Source of the DNA: Platerodrilus igneus
Lineage: Eukaryota; Arthropoda; Insecta; Coleoptera; Lycidae
Assembly (NCBI GenBank): GCA_036346225.1
Contig: JARFIW010000003.1
Coordinates: 9,157,501-9,221,500 of the forward strand
Direction: 5' to 3'
DNA length: 64,000 nt
This document shows positions 13,074 through 24,559 of the stretch, one piece after another. Position numbers and translations under genes: made by a program. How positions within the stretch are numbered: position 1 is the first letter of the stretch; each line of letters begins with the position of its first letter. Below the pieces are notes generated by a model, which saw only the letters and a program-made list of their open reading frames with translations, did not search any database and was not told the origin of the DNA.

Positions 13074-13339
13074 TCTCTGTGTGACTGCTATTTCGTGGTG
13101 ACGTCATAGCCTTTTGTGAATAAAGAGCAATGTAATACTATTCTAAAACTTTTATGCTGACATTATGCACAACGAAATTTAAAAATATTTAATGCGAAGC
13201 ATGGAGCCATTTAAACTTAATTTTAATACAAAGTTATACACAGAAGACAGTCCTTTCTTTATGTTTGTTTGGAGTGGTTTTAATTTTATCTAATTTTATT
13301 CGCAGCTTAAAATTTAAATCGACACTCAAGTCCTATATC

Positions 13340-13805
13340 TTTTTTTCTAGCCAACAGTTTGATACAGGTAGCATGAATCTATTGCTTAATGTCTCCCAAA
13401 CGAGAAAAACTGTGTGATCTTGCTTTGTTCGTTTGCAGGTATATCGTCGAAAACCATAATCGAATCGTCTTTAATATCCTCTGACCCAATCACATCGTTG
13501 TAATTTTCAAACTCATGGTAGCCAATTTCTTCTTTTAATGGCGTAAATTTGTTTCTCAACAATTCGTATTTCGGTTGAAATAAACTTTTCAAAAACACAT
13601 ACACATTTTGAAATCTAAGCTCATTCTCGTGCAAGATCAGAGATATTAAAGCGTTGGTTTTTCTACAGTTTGATGGTCCAGCGAATATAGCTCGTATGTT
13701 AGACGGGAACAAAGGTCCATGTTTACCATCCTCTTTTGCACCAGCAATAGCGAAGTTATCATAATGCTGTATAGATATTGTAATTTTTGTTTCGCAGTAT
13801 CCACA
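13340..13805 (-). pseudogene. Packaging-ATPase-like (A32/FtsK-type) relic
   Basis: A minus-strand frame (about 13800..13386, then continuing out of frame to about 13340) resembles the genome-packaging ATPases of Polinton/adintovirus-type elements that occur as multicopy insect genomic sequences. There is a P-loop region near 13670 (AGPSNCRKT), a Walker-B-like hydrophobic strand ending VFDD near 13460, and an FGRH box near 13395. The P-loop position usually occupied by glycine before KT is arginine, and a stop follows the FGRH box, so the copy is dead. Upstream sequence in the same frame is open but has no clear start. No capsid, integrase or polymerase gene of such an element was seen nearby. 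The family assignment is by motif only. Confidence 0.6.
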
Positions 13806-13814
13806 TTCCTTAGA

Positions 13815-13990
13815 GCGTGTACCTGCTTTTGCTGCTGTTTGCGGTGATAACTTGACGTCTCTTTCTGTATGTTATATTTTCTACCGATGGAGTAAATACT
13901 CGATTTACCCACTCGAACTTCTTCTATAGCTTTTACTAAGGCTTCTTTACTGCATTTAGTACTTCGTTTTCTTATATAATTGCTAGCCAT
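13815..13990 (-). pseudogene. Pogo/psq-type helix-turn-helix fragment
   Basis: Starting at the ATG on minus at 13990, the frame encodes MASNYIRKRSTKCSKEALVK and then EEVRVGKSSIYSIGRKYNIQ, the basic N-terminus and psq-type helix-turn-helix typical of pogo/Tigger-like transposases. It breaks off after about 55 residues and the frame runs into the ATPase-like relic. The catalytic DDE domain is absent here. It is on the same strand as, and immediately upstream of, the ATPase relic. Confidence 0.6.
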
Positions 13991-14002
13991 ACTAACCAAT
14001 AC

Positions 14003-14185
14003 TGATGAGGGCAATTTCACCATATACTGCAATTTCACCCTATGAGGCTATTTCACTCTGAGGCAATTTCACTCAATGAGGTACTTTCACCCTATGAGGC
14101 AATTTCACCCTTGAGGCAATTTCACCCTATGAGGCAATTTCACCCTATGAGACAATTTCACTCTATAAGGCACTTTCACCCTATT
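14003..14185. repeat. 18-bp minisatellite (GAGGCAATTTCACCCTAT)
   Basis: About nine tandem, partly degenerate units; some are shortened to 13-15 bp. Confidence 0.9.
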
Positions 14186-14224
14186 TTGATTAAGATAAAT
14201 CACTAACTAACCTAACTACGTCCG

Positions 14225-14362
14225 ACTTGCGCACCCTGTTTAATCCGACCTAGGTTAGATTTAATCCGACCTAGATCGAATTTTAATCCGAGCTAGGTCG
14301 GATTAGTCCGATCTAGGTCAGATTTAGTCCGAATGTCCGACATATGTCCAACATATGTCCGC
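14225..14362. repeat. Palindromic TCCGACCTAGGTCGGA-type cluster
   Basis: Successive variants of (A)TCCGA(C/G)CTAG(G/A)T(T/C)(G/A)GA spaced 15-25 bp, then ATGTCC(G/A)ACATATGTCC variants. Each unit is itself close to a palindrome. One isolated copy of the same motif occurs at about 4350 (GACCTAGGTCGGAC). Confidence 0.75.
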
Positions 14363-14479
14363 CACATGTCATATGAAATTACTATCTTACATTCATTTTC
14401 CTTGAAATTTTTGTATAGATTAGTTGCTGATTAGTTTTATGTTTAGATTGTTGCGAAATATATTAGCAAAGAAAGGAAA

Positions 14480-14680
14480 AAAGTGATGTTTGGAGTTAGG
14501 TTAGTCGGTTTTGTCTGAAGTATGTTAGGTTTGCTGGACTTGTTAGAAGTTAGGTTAGCTAGTGTTGTCTGGAGTTAGGTTGAGTTAGGTCAGTCGGTGT
14601 TGTCTGAAGTTATGTTAGGTTAGCTGGACTTGTTAGGAGTAGGTTAGCTAGTATTGTCTAGAATTAGGTAAGGTTAATTG
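14480..14680. repeat. GTTAGGTTAG-rich tandem repeat
   Basis: Degenerate units of roughly 60-70 bp built from GTTAGGTTAGCTNGTNTTGTCTGAAGTTAGG-like pieces cut into shorter recurring words (TTGTCTGAAGT, GCTGGACTTGTTAG). This is not the insect TTAGG telomere repeat in register. Confidence 0.7.
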
Positions 14681-14686
14681 GACTTT

Positions 14687-14757
14687 TGCGGACTTAGATT
14701 AGATAGTAGGAAAAACTGATGAGTTAGGTCAACGCTGCTATCTAATCTAAGTCCGCA
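14687..14757. repeat. Perfect 20-bp inverted repeat with 31-bp loop
   Basis: The left arm 14687..14706 (TGCGGACTTAGATTAGATAG) is the exact reverse complement of the right arm 14738..14757. The stem extends about three more positions inward with one G-T pair. Confidence 0.95.
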
Positions 14758-14809
14758 CCTGAACCATAGGAACACTAATGGTCCTATTTAAAACTGCTAG
14801 CTGAAAGAA

Positions 14810-15232
14810 AGTTTTCTAAAATCAAATGTTAGATGACCCGAAGCTTCAATCATTCCTCTTGGTACTTGTAAAATAATTTACTACTACAACACTGCAACAA
14901 ATACCTTTACATTAATTGAAAAACGAAATATAGACAAGTCTTTACACTATTATACACGATTCTTGTTTCTAACTATATAGCACATTTACGTTTTCATTAC
15001 AAATACATGATACAGTCTTAAGTAAGTATTAAAAATCAAACACATCGGAAATTTACTTAACTAACTTCTTGATCTAATTACACCGACGTACTATAGATAC
15101 GTTATATCAGTCCATTCAATAAATTCCAGCTGTTTATTTAGTTACAAACTCACGCGGGTATAGTTTCAGATGATTTTTATAAATACCTGATGAGCGATTG
15201 TAAACTGTAGCTAAGATGGACACCTCTACTTT
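14810..15232. repeat. Dispersed repeat, copy matching 58465..58870
   Basis: About 420 bp colinear with 58465..58870: shared words include TTTCTAAAATCAAATGTTA, TACACGATT, TTAAAAATCAAA and the end block GGGTATAGTTTCAG..AATACC..TGAGCGATTGT..ACTGTAGCTAAG. Noncoding; belongs to the mosaic repeat described at 58025..59330. Confidence 0.85.
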
Positions 15233-15899
15233 GACTTCGGCACTTGTAGCGTTTTACATTTCTGTTACTACCTATTTCCATTTTTCCTCTCAATTTCTAT
15301 TAAATTTTGTCGTAAGTCGTTAACGTTCGTATAATTTTAAAGTTTTGAGGTAAATTTGGCATTTGTAGGAACATTTCAAATTTTATTGGTTAGGCCTTAA
15401 TATAGGAAAACCATTTAATAATATGTATTTGTTAGTAATCAATTTAGATATGGCAACGTGGATTATAACTCGTGTGGAATTATTTTATAGGACTTCAGAC
15501 ATCTTCAGAAAATGCAAATTTGTTAGTTGTAGGTGCGATAAGTTTCTTGTCAAGCCGAGCTCATTTCCGACATGTTTTTCTTTGGTTCTCATCTGAATCT
15601 GGCGGTCTTAAATTGGTTAGTACTCCATTTTGGAATTTCGCTTTCCAGAACTTTTATTGAAGCATTTTGGTGTTAGTTGGAAGTTATTTGTAATTGCTTC
15701 AGTTAAGCTATATTGTATAGGATTTAGGAGACCAGGTACGTAATTATTCATTGGTGTAGATTTTAGTTGGTTATCAAACGCGTTCAAATTATCGACAGCT
15801 GTTATTGGAGTCGTTACCTGGCAGGTAATTCACTGTTTATATTTGTATTCACTATTTTAGTTGTATATTCGCGCAATTAATAAGTTTGTTCCTTATAGG
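15233..15899. other. No recognisable feature
   Basis: AT-rich spacer; only a short open frame (15472..15660) with no recognisable domain. Confidence 0.4.
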
Positions 15900-16130
15900 G
15901 CTGGTAGTGTTAGTGGTAGTATTACTGGTAGTGTTACAGGTAGTGTTACTGGTAGTGTTACTGTTAGTGTTACTGATAGTGTTACTGGTAGTGTTACTGT
16001 AGTGTTACAAGTAGTGTTACTGGTAGTGTCACTAGCAGTGTTACTGGTAGTTTATGGTAATATTACAAGTAGGGTTAGTGGTATGTTACTGGTAGTGTTA
16101 CTGGTAGTGTTACTAGTAGTGTTTGTTAGT
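15900..16130. repeat. 12-bp minisatellite (GGTAGTGTTACT)
   Basis: About 18 degenerate tandem units. Because 12 is a multiple of three, an open frame encoding GSVT repeats crosses it, but nothing else supports coding. Confidence 0.92.
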
Positions 16131-16134
16131 CGTA

Positions 16135-17677
16135 GTAGTAATTGTGGTTGTTTCTGGTTGATGCGATAACATCAAGTGAAGAAATTGTATAGTAGTCAAA
16201 ATTCGGTGTTACAAAAACCACCGATCCCAACGTTCTGTAGCTGATTATGTTGGATTCATTCAGTCTCAATTGGTGGACAGGACAAGGCATCACCCTGTCA
16301 GGAATTAATTGTGGCTGCAGTGGTTCACATATGCATGCTATTTTTCTTTGTTTAATTCCATGAACAAAAAATACGATTAGTAAAAGTCGTGTAATATTTC
16401 CTGTAACGTGATCACTGACGTTGACAGTTTTAGTAAATTTTCAGTTCAGTTCCGTTCAACTGTCGACGAATACGCATTTGCCAAGTTTTGATGTTGGTTC
16501 CAATAGTTAACCATGAATGTTACTGACAACTACTACTGCAGTATTGTCAAACTAAGTAAATAATAATTTTTAGTACTTGTAAATACAAATTTTATGCGCT
16601 GAAACTCGGTTTTTATTATTAAATTTTGTAATGCAGTATTTAATATTGGTAATGAACTACATTTAAAGTGCAATATCAATTTGAAAGTGTTTTGTTTTGA
16701 CAAATAATATTGAGAAATAACATGTTAAAATATGGATCCATATTACTACGAAATATTGTTTAAGATATGATAATGAAGGTATTAATTAATGGGAATATTT
16801 ACAGGTTGGTTTATGTAATTTATATACTGAAATTGTGTGATACTGTTTTTTTTAATATTATGTTATTTAATGTGTTTAATGTACTGGTGATTTTGGAGGA
16901 TATTGATTTGTTGTGTTTGTTTGTGCATTTTAATATCATTTGTATATGAGGTTGGATATTGTTTTCCAGAGTGGTAATATTACAATTTATTAGCAGGGAT
17001 TCACATGAATTTAAATAGATGGCGCTTTTGGTTACAACTCAGGTGTTTAGTTTTGCAAATTTCTTCGTGAACCTGCCTCACTCGCTAGTCTTAAATACAC
17101 GCCCTTGTAATTTCCGCAGTCCAGTCAAATCTTGTACATTAGAGTTTGTTCCCTATTGTGCTCAGTGTAACGGCGTGTTATATTTGTACCCTTTACGTAT
17201 TGTTATTACGCTATAAGGGGGCAGAAAAGTTACACTCTCAGCATGCTTAAATCCAACATAAACCTGCACTTAAAATTACAAACAACCAACATGGTAAGGT
17301 ATGTGACTACTTTGTCTGTTCGATAACCTTTTTGTCAAGAGTAGCTGATCTACTAAAGCTTGTAACACCCAAGAACATTTTTAAATTAATCCAAATTTCA
17401 AATAATATTTTCGGCCAATCATAAACAATTCTATCTAAAATGTAACCTATCACTGACCTGAATTAAGATAGTTATCCAATCCTTGTTTGATTTTGGGTGA
17501 CAATTGACACTTTAAATGAACATAACCTCTTAGCTGATATCTAACATCCCGTGAAATTTAGAAGATTTTAAATTAAGGCGCCAAAGGAAATGCTAGTTTG
17601 TTCTGGAAAATTCAAAACCGGAAGTTACGTAATAAAATGTAATTTTTCGTGATATCTATAAAAAATATTAACAGGAA
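16135..17677. other. No recognisable feature
   Basis: Spacer between the minisatellite and the first RTE copy. A moderately GC-richer stretch at 17040..17230 has only short open frames without known domains. Confidence 0.4.
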
Positions 17678-17689
17678 ATATTTTAGAAT
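17678..17689. repeat. Target-site duplication of RTE copy A (left half)
   Basis: ATATTTTAGAAT at 17678..17689 is repeated exactly at 21863..21874. The left copy borders the (ATC)n tail and the right copy borders the element's 5' end. Confidence 0.92.
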
Positions 17690-20600
17690 CATCATCATCA
17701 TTAGGTCTTCAGTCCTAGAACTGGTTAGACGCGTACCATCATTGTTCCCTATTCTGAACTAACCTACAGATTTCCCTGAAATATGCACAGTTTGCATCCA
17801 TAACTGTTTGATCTAGGTCTACATCTACCTCTTTTTTCCTATCTCTGCTTGTAATATATCACATACTATTCCCCAAAAATGCCTTACAACGTATTCCGCC
17901 CTACTATTTCTCTTTTTCCCCAGAGATCCTTGTTCCCCTACTATTTCTGTAACTTAGTTGTTATTATCTTTGTCTGTCCATGCTATCGTCCTCATACATC
18001 TGAAGCACAGCATTTCAAAAGGCTGCTACCGTTTTTCTGTCTGCGTTTCAGACTGCCCGTATTTCATAGGCATACTGTGCTGTGCTCCACACATATGCTT
18101 TCAACAATTTTCTTCTTATTCTATGTTTGTTGTCTTTCCTCATAGGCGCTGTTCTTTCTTGTTAGATGCAGTTCGATCACTTTCTATTGTTTTACAGTTA
18201 TATGCCCTATTTCTCCGACCTTCAATGGTTGTGAAGGGAGGTAAGCAGCCTGTGGCTGCCAAGTTCCCCCAACACTTAACCATTTGGCACTTATTTATAT
18301 TCTGGACTAGCCTACATAGTTCCCTGAAATTCTCACACAGCATGTGTATTCAGCTTGTTCCCTTTCCATTGTTTTCTAATTTTATACCCTATTTTACCGA
18401 GATTCAGTGAAGGAGGTTAAGCAACCTGTGGCTACCAAGATCACCCAACACTTAGACATTTGCCGAAATAATGGTTTTCCAGTAAAATCCTTTCACACAC
18501 TTAACATTATTAGAGAATATTGCCCATCCAATTCTTGTAGTTACTTATAATAATCATCATGTTTAACCACAGTTATCTTTTCGTCATTAGTTTATCCATC
18601 TTGGGATTGGTTGGATGCGTACCTCCATTGATTTCTATTCTGGGCTAGCCTACACATCTCCCTGAAACCTCTACAGCCTACATCTTTTACTATCTGTGTG
18701 CAGTAGTCTAATCTAGGTCTGCCTCTTCTTCTCTTTTTTCCTATCTCTGCTTCTAATATATTCCGCACTATTCTCTCATGCCGTAGTATGTGGCCTATCA
18801 TCCTATCTCTCCTATTTTTTTACCGTTTTCCACATATTTCTTTCTTTCCCTACCATTTTTAGTACCTCTTCATTCTTAACTTTGTCTGTTCATGATATCT
18901 TCATCATACGCCTGTAGCACCACATTTCAAAGGCTTCTACCTTTTTCTTGTCCGCTTCTCCTACTGTCCATGCTTCACAGCCGTACAGTGCTGTGCTCCA
19001 CACATATGTTTTAAGCAATCTTTTCCTTGTTTCTATGTTTGTGGTCTTTGAGCATAGTAGTTGCTTTTTCTTGTTAAATGTAGCACGACCTTGTGCTAAT
19101 CTTTGTTTTATATCTTTTGTGCTATTCCCATCTTGCGTTATTTGGCTTCCTAGGTAGCAGAAATCCTTAACCTCTTGTAAGTTCGTGTTACATACTTGTA
19201 TTCTTGTTTTTGATTTATTTTTCCCACCTTTGCAAATTAGAACTTTAGTTTTAGTTTTGTTAATTTTCATACCGTATCTCTCTGTTAGAACCGTTTCCAT
19301 TTCATTAAGAGCAGCTTCTAACTCTTCCTTGCTAGACGCTAATACCGCTATATCATCTGCAAATCTAAGCATATCAATTTTTTGTCCCTGCATAGTAATT
19401 CCAAATGTCTTCCTGCATTTGACAGTATTCATTGCCTCTTCTATGTACAAGTTAAAAATCAATGGGGATAGGGCACATCCCTGTCTCACCCCTTTCCTAA
19501 TGTTTACTTCTCTACGTTCCTGCTCTAATTCTATTACTGCTGTTTGCTCTTTGTATAAGCTATGTACTATTCGTCTATCCCTATAACTCATTCCAATCTT
19601 TTGAGTATTTCAAACATTTTTTCCAATTTACATTGTCGAATGCTTTTTCCAGATCTACAAACCCTATATACATGCTTTCCCTTTTCTATTGTTTTCTCCA
19701 TTATCACTCTCAGAGCTAAAATAGCCTCCCGTGTTCCCCTGTTTCGCCTAAACCCAAATTGGTCTTCTCTAGTATTTCTTCAGCTCGTTTTTCCATTCGT
19801 CTTTGCACAATTCTAGTTAATATTTTTGACACGTGTGCTGTCAAACTTATTGTTCGAAAATTTTCACATCTATCTGCGCCTTTCTTTTTTGGTATAGTTA
19901 CTATGATGCTACGTTTGAAATCTTTGGGTATCTCGCCTGTCTCATACATATAGCTTACAAGTTGGAAGAGACGTTCTGTTACTACTTGTCCAGCGGCTTT
20001 TAGAGTTTCTGCTTGCACCTTATCTGTACCCGGCGCCTTACCATTTTTCAGACTCTTTAATGCTAATTCAAACTCGTCTCGAAGTATAGGATAGCCCAAG
20101 TCATCATTTTCAATGTCTGATTCCTGTTCTAATGCAGTTAGTTCCTCTCCTGCATATAAATTCCTATATATTCTTGCCATCTACTCACTTTCTCTACGTT
20201 TTCTATAATGACGTTTCCTTGTGCGTCCCTTATATTTTTGCTATACGGTTCTATATCCCTAAAAGTCATTCTAATTAATTTATATGCTTCGTCTGTCTTT
20301 CCTATTTCCATCTTAGTTTGTACTTCTTTGCACTTTTCATCAATCCATTGTTCTTTAGCTTTCCTGCATTTTCGAATAATTTCCCATTTTATGGCTTTGT
20401 ATCTCTGTTTTCCTGTTTCGTCTGATTTATTTTTGTATTTTCGTCTTTCTTCTATTAAATTCATGATATCCTTTGTTATCCATGGTTTCTTTTTTTCTTT
20501 TTGTGTATACCCCAGAATATCTCTGGCCGCCATGTCTAGGCTGGATTTAATGTTATTCCATTCTGTTTCTACTTCCTTAGTTTCAGATATTTTCCCGATA

Positions 20601-21862
20601 TCATTCAGCAATTCATTTGACTTTTTTTCGAATCTTACTTTAATATCTTTATCTTTTAGTTTCTCTAAGTCCAAGTGCCTTTTTCCGTTCCATTTTTTCA
20701 GATTTCTAAATTTAAGTGCGGCCTTCATAATTACAATGTTGTGGTCAGTATCTATATCTGCTTCTGGGTAGCTTCTACAGTCTTTTACTTGATTCCTAAA
20801 CCGTTGTCTAACAAGAATGTAATCTATTTGATATCTTCCTATATCTCCTGGCATTTTCCACGTTTATCGTCTTCTAGCATGATGTTGAAATAATGTGTTT
20901 GTGATGATTAAATTGTTCTTGTCGCAAAATTCTACCAGCCTATTTCCCCTGCCGTTTCTCGTGCCTAAACCAAATAAACCTACTACCGCTCCTTCCCTAC
21001 CCTCACCTACCACGGCATTAAAATCCCCCGTAATTATTAAATTTTCATGTCCTTTTACGTATCTTAATATGTCTTCGATATCTTTGTAGATGGCTTCTAC
21101 CTCTTCGTCACTGTAGCTAGAGGTGGGCATGTATACTTGTATTATTACTGTGTTTACCGGTTTAGATTCTAATCTAACCATGAGTACTCTTTCGTTCTTT
21201 TGTAAGTAATTTTCTACACAGTATCCTATCTTTTTCCGCATAACAATCCCCACACCCAAATTTCCTTCCTCTGCTCCTGTATGAATTACCCTGAAGTCTC
21301 CACTCCAAAAATCCCCCGCCTCTGGCCACCGAACTTCGCTGATCCCTACTATGTCTAGTGATAACCTATTCATTTCGATTTTTAGGTTCTCTAGCTTACC
21401 TACTTGCTTCATACTTCTAACATTCCACGCTCCGACTCGCAGAATGTTCCCGACTCTTATTCTTAACTTTCCGATCGCATCCTCCGAAGTAGTCCCCTAC
21501 CGGAGATCCGAATGCGGGACTATTTTAACTCCGGAATCTTTTACCCCAGAGAATGCCATCATGTTTGTAACAATTTAAGTACGCTGTGTACTTGGGAGAT
21601 AATGTGGTGGTTTCCCGTTGCCTTCCACATCGCGGTAGTGTGTCTTAGACTGCCATACCGACCCCTATGGTCTCTGCCAATCTAAGTACCGAAAGAGCCG
21701 CTGCCCTCTTTCGGGGACCTGTCTTAGTCTGGTTCCTCACTAACGACCCTACTACTTTGGTTGGACCTGTAGTTTGGCTCTTTAGCTCATTAGAACACGC
21801 AAGCCATTTCACCTGTTCTAGTAATTTAGATCTTCAGCAAGGTGCAGGTCCATTCGAAATGG
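17690..21862 (-). mobile_element. RTE/BovB-like LINE, copy A (composite with stacked 3' relics)
   Basis: A 4173-bp insertion bounded by a 12-bp duplication. On minus it runs: 5' leader (21862..21415), endonuclease-RT coding body (21412..18592), then two older copies of the element's own 3' end (about 18560..18290 and 18280..17690), finishing in a GATGAT-type tail. The stacked part repeats the C-terminal coding text (compare 18600..18720 with 17705..17830). A deletion of about 165 bp at 18282, relative to copies B and D, removed the junction of the two relics. Confidence 0.93.
18592..21412 (-). pseudogene. RTE endonuclease-reverse transcriptase, copy A, frameshifted
   Basis: One LINE ORF broken into five frames. 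21412..20864: apurinic-type endonuclease with ISEVRW and GDFNAVVG. 20854..20138: IDYILVRQRF, DTDHNIV and linker. 20180..19716: RT start with KNGKAPGTD and ISLTAHVSKI. 19591..18890: GVRQGCALSPL and the catalytic FADD. 18801..18592: C-terminal IGHILRHE..RGRPRL segment. The endonuclease and RT would act together in target-primed reverse transcription. Compared with copy B, the GDFNA motif is intact here, but single-base indels (for example near 19768 and 20170) break the frame. Not functional as it stands. Confidence 0.92.
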
Positions 21863-22003
21863 ATATTTTAGAATATTGCAGAATAACTTAAATTTAATTA
21901 TAGGGTAATTTCAATTAGCAATGGCAATAATAAAAGTGGATTTAAACCATTAACCTAAAAGCACATGTAGGGATGATGTACGATTGTGAAATATGTAAGA
22001 TTT

Positions 22004-22050
22004 TTGATTGGCTAGGCTAGTCACGTGATAAAAGGTATATAAATACAGTG
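22004..22050 (+). promoter_or_regulatory. Candidate core promoter (ATTGG, CACGTG, TATATAAATA)
   Basis: ATTGG (inverted CCAAT) at 22007, E-box CACGTG at 22022 and TATATAAATA at 22036, in promoter order for + strand transcription. About 260 bp downstream is TGGCGCTTAACAG (22307), reminiscent of a retroelement primer-binding site, so this could be the U3 of a degenerate LTR. No second LTR or gag/pol was found. Confidence 0.35.
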
Positions 22051-23152
22051 ATAGAGAAAATTCAAAAACACGACACACAAAGACTCACCAAGACACACAA
22101 AGACAGAAAATAGATAAAAGTAGGCGCGAAAATGAAACTTAACTAGCCCGGAGCTAGGGCGTGTTACGCGGCAAGGTCGCATAGCGGTATTGGTTATATG
22201 CCCGCTGTAAATTAAAGTAATGTTTAGTGAACAAATATAAGAATTAGTATGTTTATTACGGAAAGAGTAGTGAATTTAAGTAGTGGATAAAAGACACAGA
22301 TAAGTTTGGCGCTTAACAGAGAATTAAATAGTTATAAATTTAAGTGTAATTAGACAACGAAATGGTTAAGCTGTAAGGCGGTCAATGGTAGGAGGTGCAG
22401 GTTTATTAACTGCAAAGAACAGGGTACTTAAACATACCTATATGGTTCATTATTGATTGATTGGGGAAGTTTGGATTTTGGAAGTTCGATTCCGAGCCAA
22501 GTTAATACAAAAGTAGTGGGATATCAAGAGTTTCGAGCATAAAGTTTATCAACACCCGTGTTAAACACTATCAACCCTGGTGAGGATAAGTTACCTCAGG
22601 GTATTGTAGAGATTGGAGCAACAGTGGGTATTGTATACCCGAACAGGTATTGAGTGAATCTTTGAATAAATGGTTCGAGAGAACGGACGTGTATATGCAT
22701 GCATACACGTAGGGTTGTAAGTATGAACTTTTATATAATAATACATATGCTTTACATGAATATGTTACGTTGCTAGATTAAGGTTGGAATTTTTGGACAT
22801 TATTAACGTCACCAATCATTATTATGAATGTTGTATAGAATATCAAGAGTTATTAGCTATGTTTAAGTTGAAGCCAATTTGTTTTAACTGTAGAATTTGC
22901 AGTGCTTAGTACAAAATATAACTACCCGGTTTAAAGTAACTTTAGTTAAGTAAAATATATTTTTCTTATTGCATTCACGTATGTCAATATAGTAAATGTA
23001 AATAGTTATATCACCATATTAAAGATTATTAAATTCATTACTTGATATGAATGTTGAGATATGTTACAATTAAAAAGGGTTTGTTGAAATACATTTAGGT
23101 ACAGATACTTTGTAAACTTTTGGTTAAGTTAACTCACCAGTATCGGTTTCAG

Positions 23153-23386
23153 AATTCTAGGCCTATCCACCCTGGGACATGTCCATGTACTCTCCGCTGT
23201 AGAGTAGCCGAGGCGTTTGAGGAAAGTCGAGTCAAGACTATTGGATCAGAAGTAGTTGACAACCTTATGGAATAGGTAAGTGGACCCTTGTATTGCAATT
23301 TTGAACCATAAAAAGTGATATAGAGTTGGCATTCGAGTATACATGTATTAGGTAACTCGTTTCTTGTTCCTTTGACTGTTACATAG
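23153..23386 (+). other. Candidate exon (23153..23275) and 111-bp intron
   Basis: TTTCAG acceptor at 23152; a GC-richer exon open in one frame until a TAG that forms its last codon; a strong donor TAG/GTAAGT at 23276; and an intron ending TTCCTTTGACTGTTACATAG at 23386. The signals are good, but the frame-ending stop suggests an untranslated or terminal exon. No protein family recognised. Confidence 0.3.
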
Positions 23387-23594
23387 GTCAGGGGAGGAGG
23401 GCGAAGCGTTACAAGCTGTATATTGATTGTTTAAATGATAAGCACAAAGCGCTGTAAAAATGGTTTCCTACTTTGTAAAATAATTCGAAACATCCTCGGC
23501 AAACTTAAGGCTGCAATTTAAAAATACCTTGTGACTTTTTGTTCTATCTAATATATATGTATAATTAACTTACGGATAACTTCACGAAGTTTAA

Positions 23595-23835
23595 AAGCTA
23601 TGATCCTTTTATTGAGTCAGCACAAATCTGGCTGTGAAGTCTTCATACCCAGACGATGAAGTCATAGGCACACCAGTATGATACATTACGAATCAAAACA
23701 AATGAATCATAAAACTAATAATTTAGAACGAAATTACGATGTTGATATTATTCCTAACCTTTAAAAACTACTATACTGAGTTTGACACCTTTCGAGTATA
23801 AACATGATGTGATAAAGAAATAATTCATGAATTTC
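23595..23835. repeat. Dispersed repeat, copy matching 58900..59130
   Basis: Colinear similarity over about 240 bp: shared ATTGAGTCAG.ACAAATCT, AGACGAT.A.GTCAT, ATACATTA..AATCAAAACAAAT and AAATTACGATG words. Confidence 0.82.
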
Positions 23836-24559
23836 ATGAATTTTTAGAACATTGACCCGTGACGCTATGTGCATTACTGCTTTATTGAGGTAGGGTACCT
23901 ATTGTTTACGTACATGCAACTTGTCAACTCCTGCATTTCGTGAAATTTGTATGATTTAAAATTGTTTCTTTTGATGTAGTACTGTGTTTATAATTGCAAA
24001 AGTAATAGTAGTTCATATATACTTGAGATAGCATTAAAAACAATGGAATAATGAACGATGATCGGAGTTAATATTAACCTTATCTTTTAAAACAGTAAGG
24101 TAGTGCTTCAAATATTTTTAAATTAGCATTATCAGGCGTGGCGTAGAGAACTATTTCTGATTATAACTAATTGTATTTTACAGATAGTGAGAAAAATGTA
24201 CGGCTGATGGGTCAAAAATTTAAGCAAGAGATTCTTATATCACGAAGAAGTCTTTATTTGCAAGTACATCACATATCTAAAACGCAATGGTTATTGAAAG
24301 TGGTAGGGATTTGATAAAATTTTAAAAAAACTTACCACCTGTTGTTTTAAACCCAATTCGGAAACTAGTAGTCAGCAAGAACCTTTCTCTACAGAATTGT
24401 TTAAATATGTTCTGTCATTTGAAGGTAAAGTTACTCTCAAACTACTTTAATTTCGTTTTTAATTGTTAATTGATCAAACTGATAACACAGTGGTTGTTCT
24501 AAAATTTACTTCTAATTTTTTATATAACTTCTTGATCTTTAATCAAGTATTAATCATAA

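Larger units (their letters stand above)
21875..24555. other. Intergenic region with promoter-like and exon-like signals
   Basis: No open frame of note. It holds a CCAAT/E-box/TATA cluster (22004..22050), a TGGCGC primer-binding-like site (22307), an exon-intron candidate (23153..23386) and a dispersed repeat (23595..23835). The remainder is AT-rich with nothing recognised. Confidence 0.4.

Noticed and set aside
14003..14185. Regular short repeats that could suggest a CRISPR array
   Set aside because: Units are directly adjacent with no unique spacers, in a eukaryotic genome; this is a minisatellite.
15861..16169. Repeat protein gene (GSVT repeats)
   Set aside because: Explained by a 12-bp minisatellite; no start context, splice sites or flanking coding sequence.
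17879..21891. Several plus-strand open frames of 60-190 codons
   Set aside because: They are antisense to the RTE coding body and recur at the matching positions of copy B; no domain of their own.
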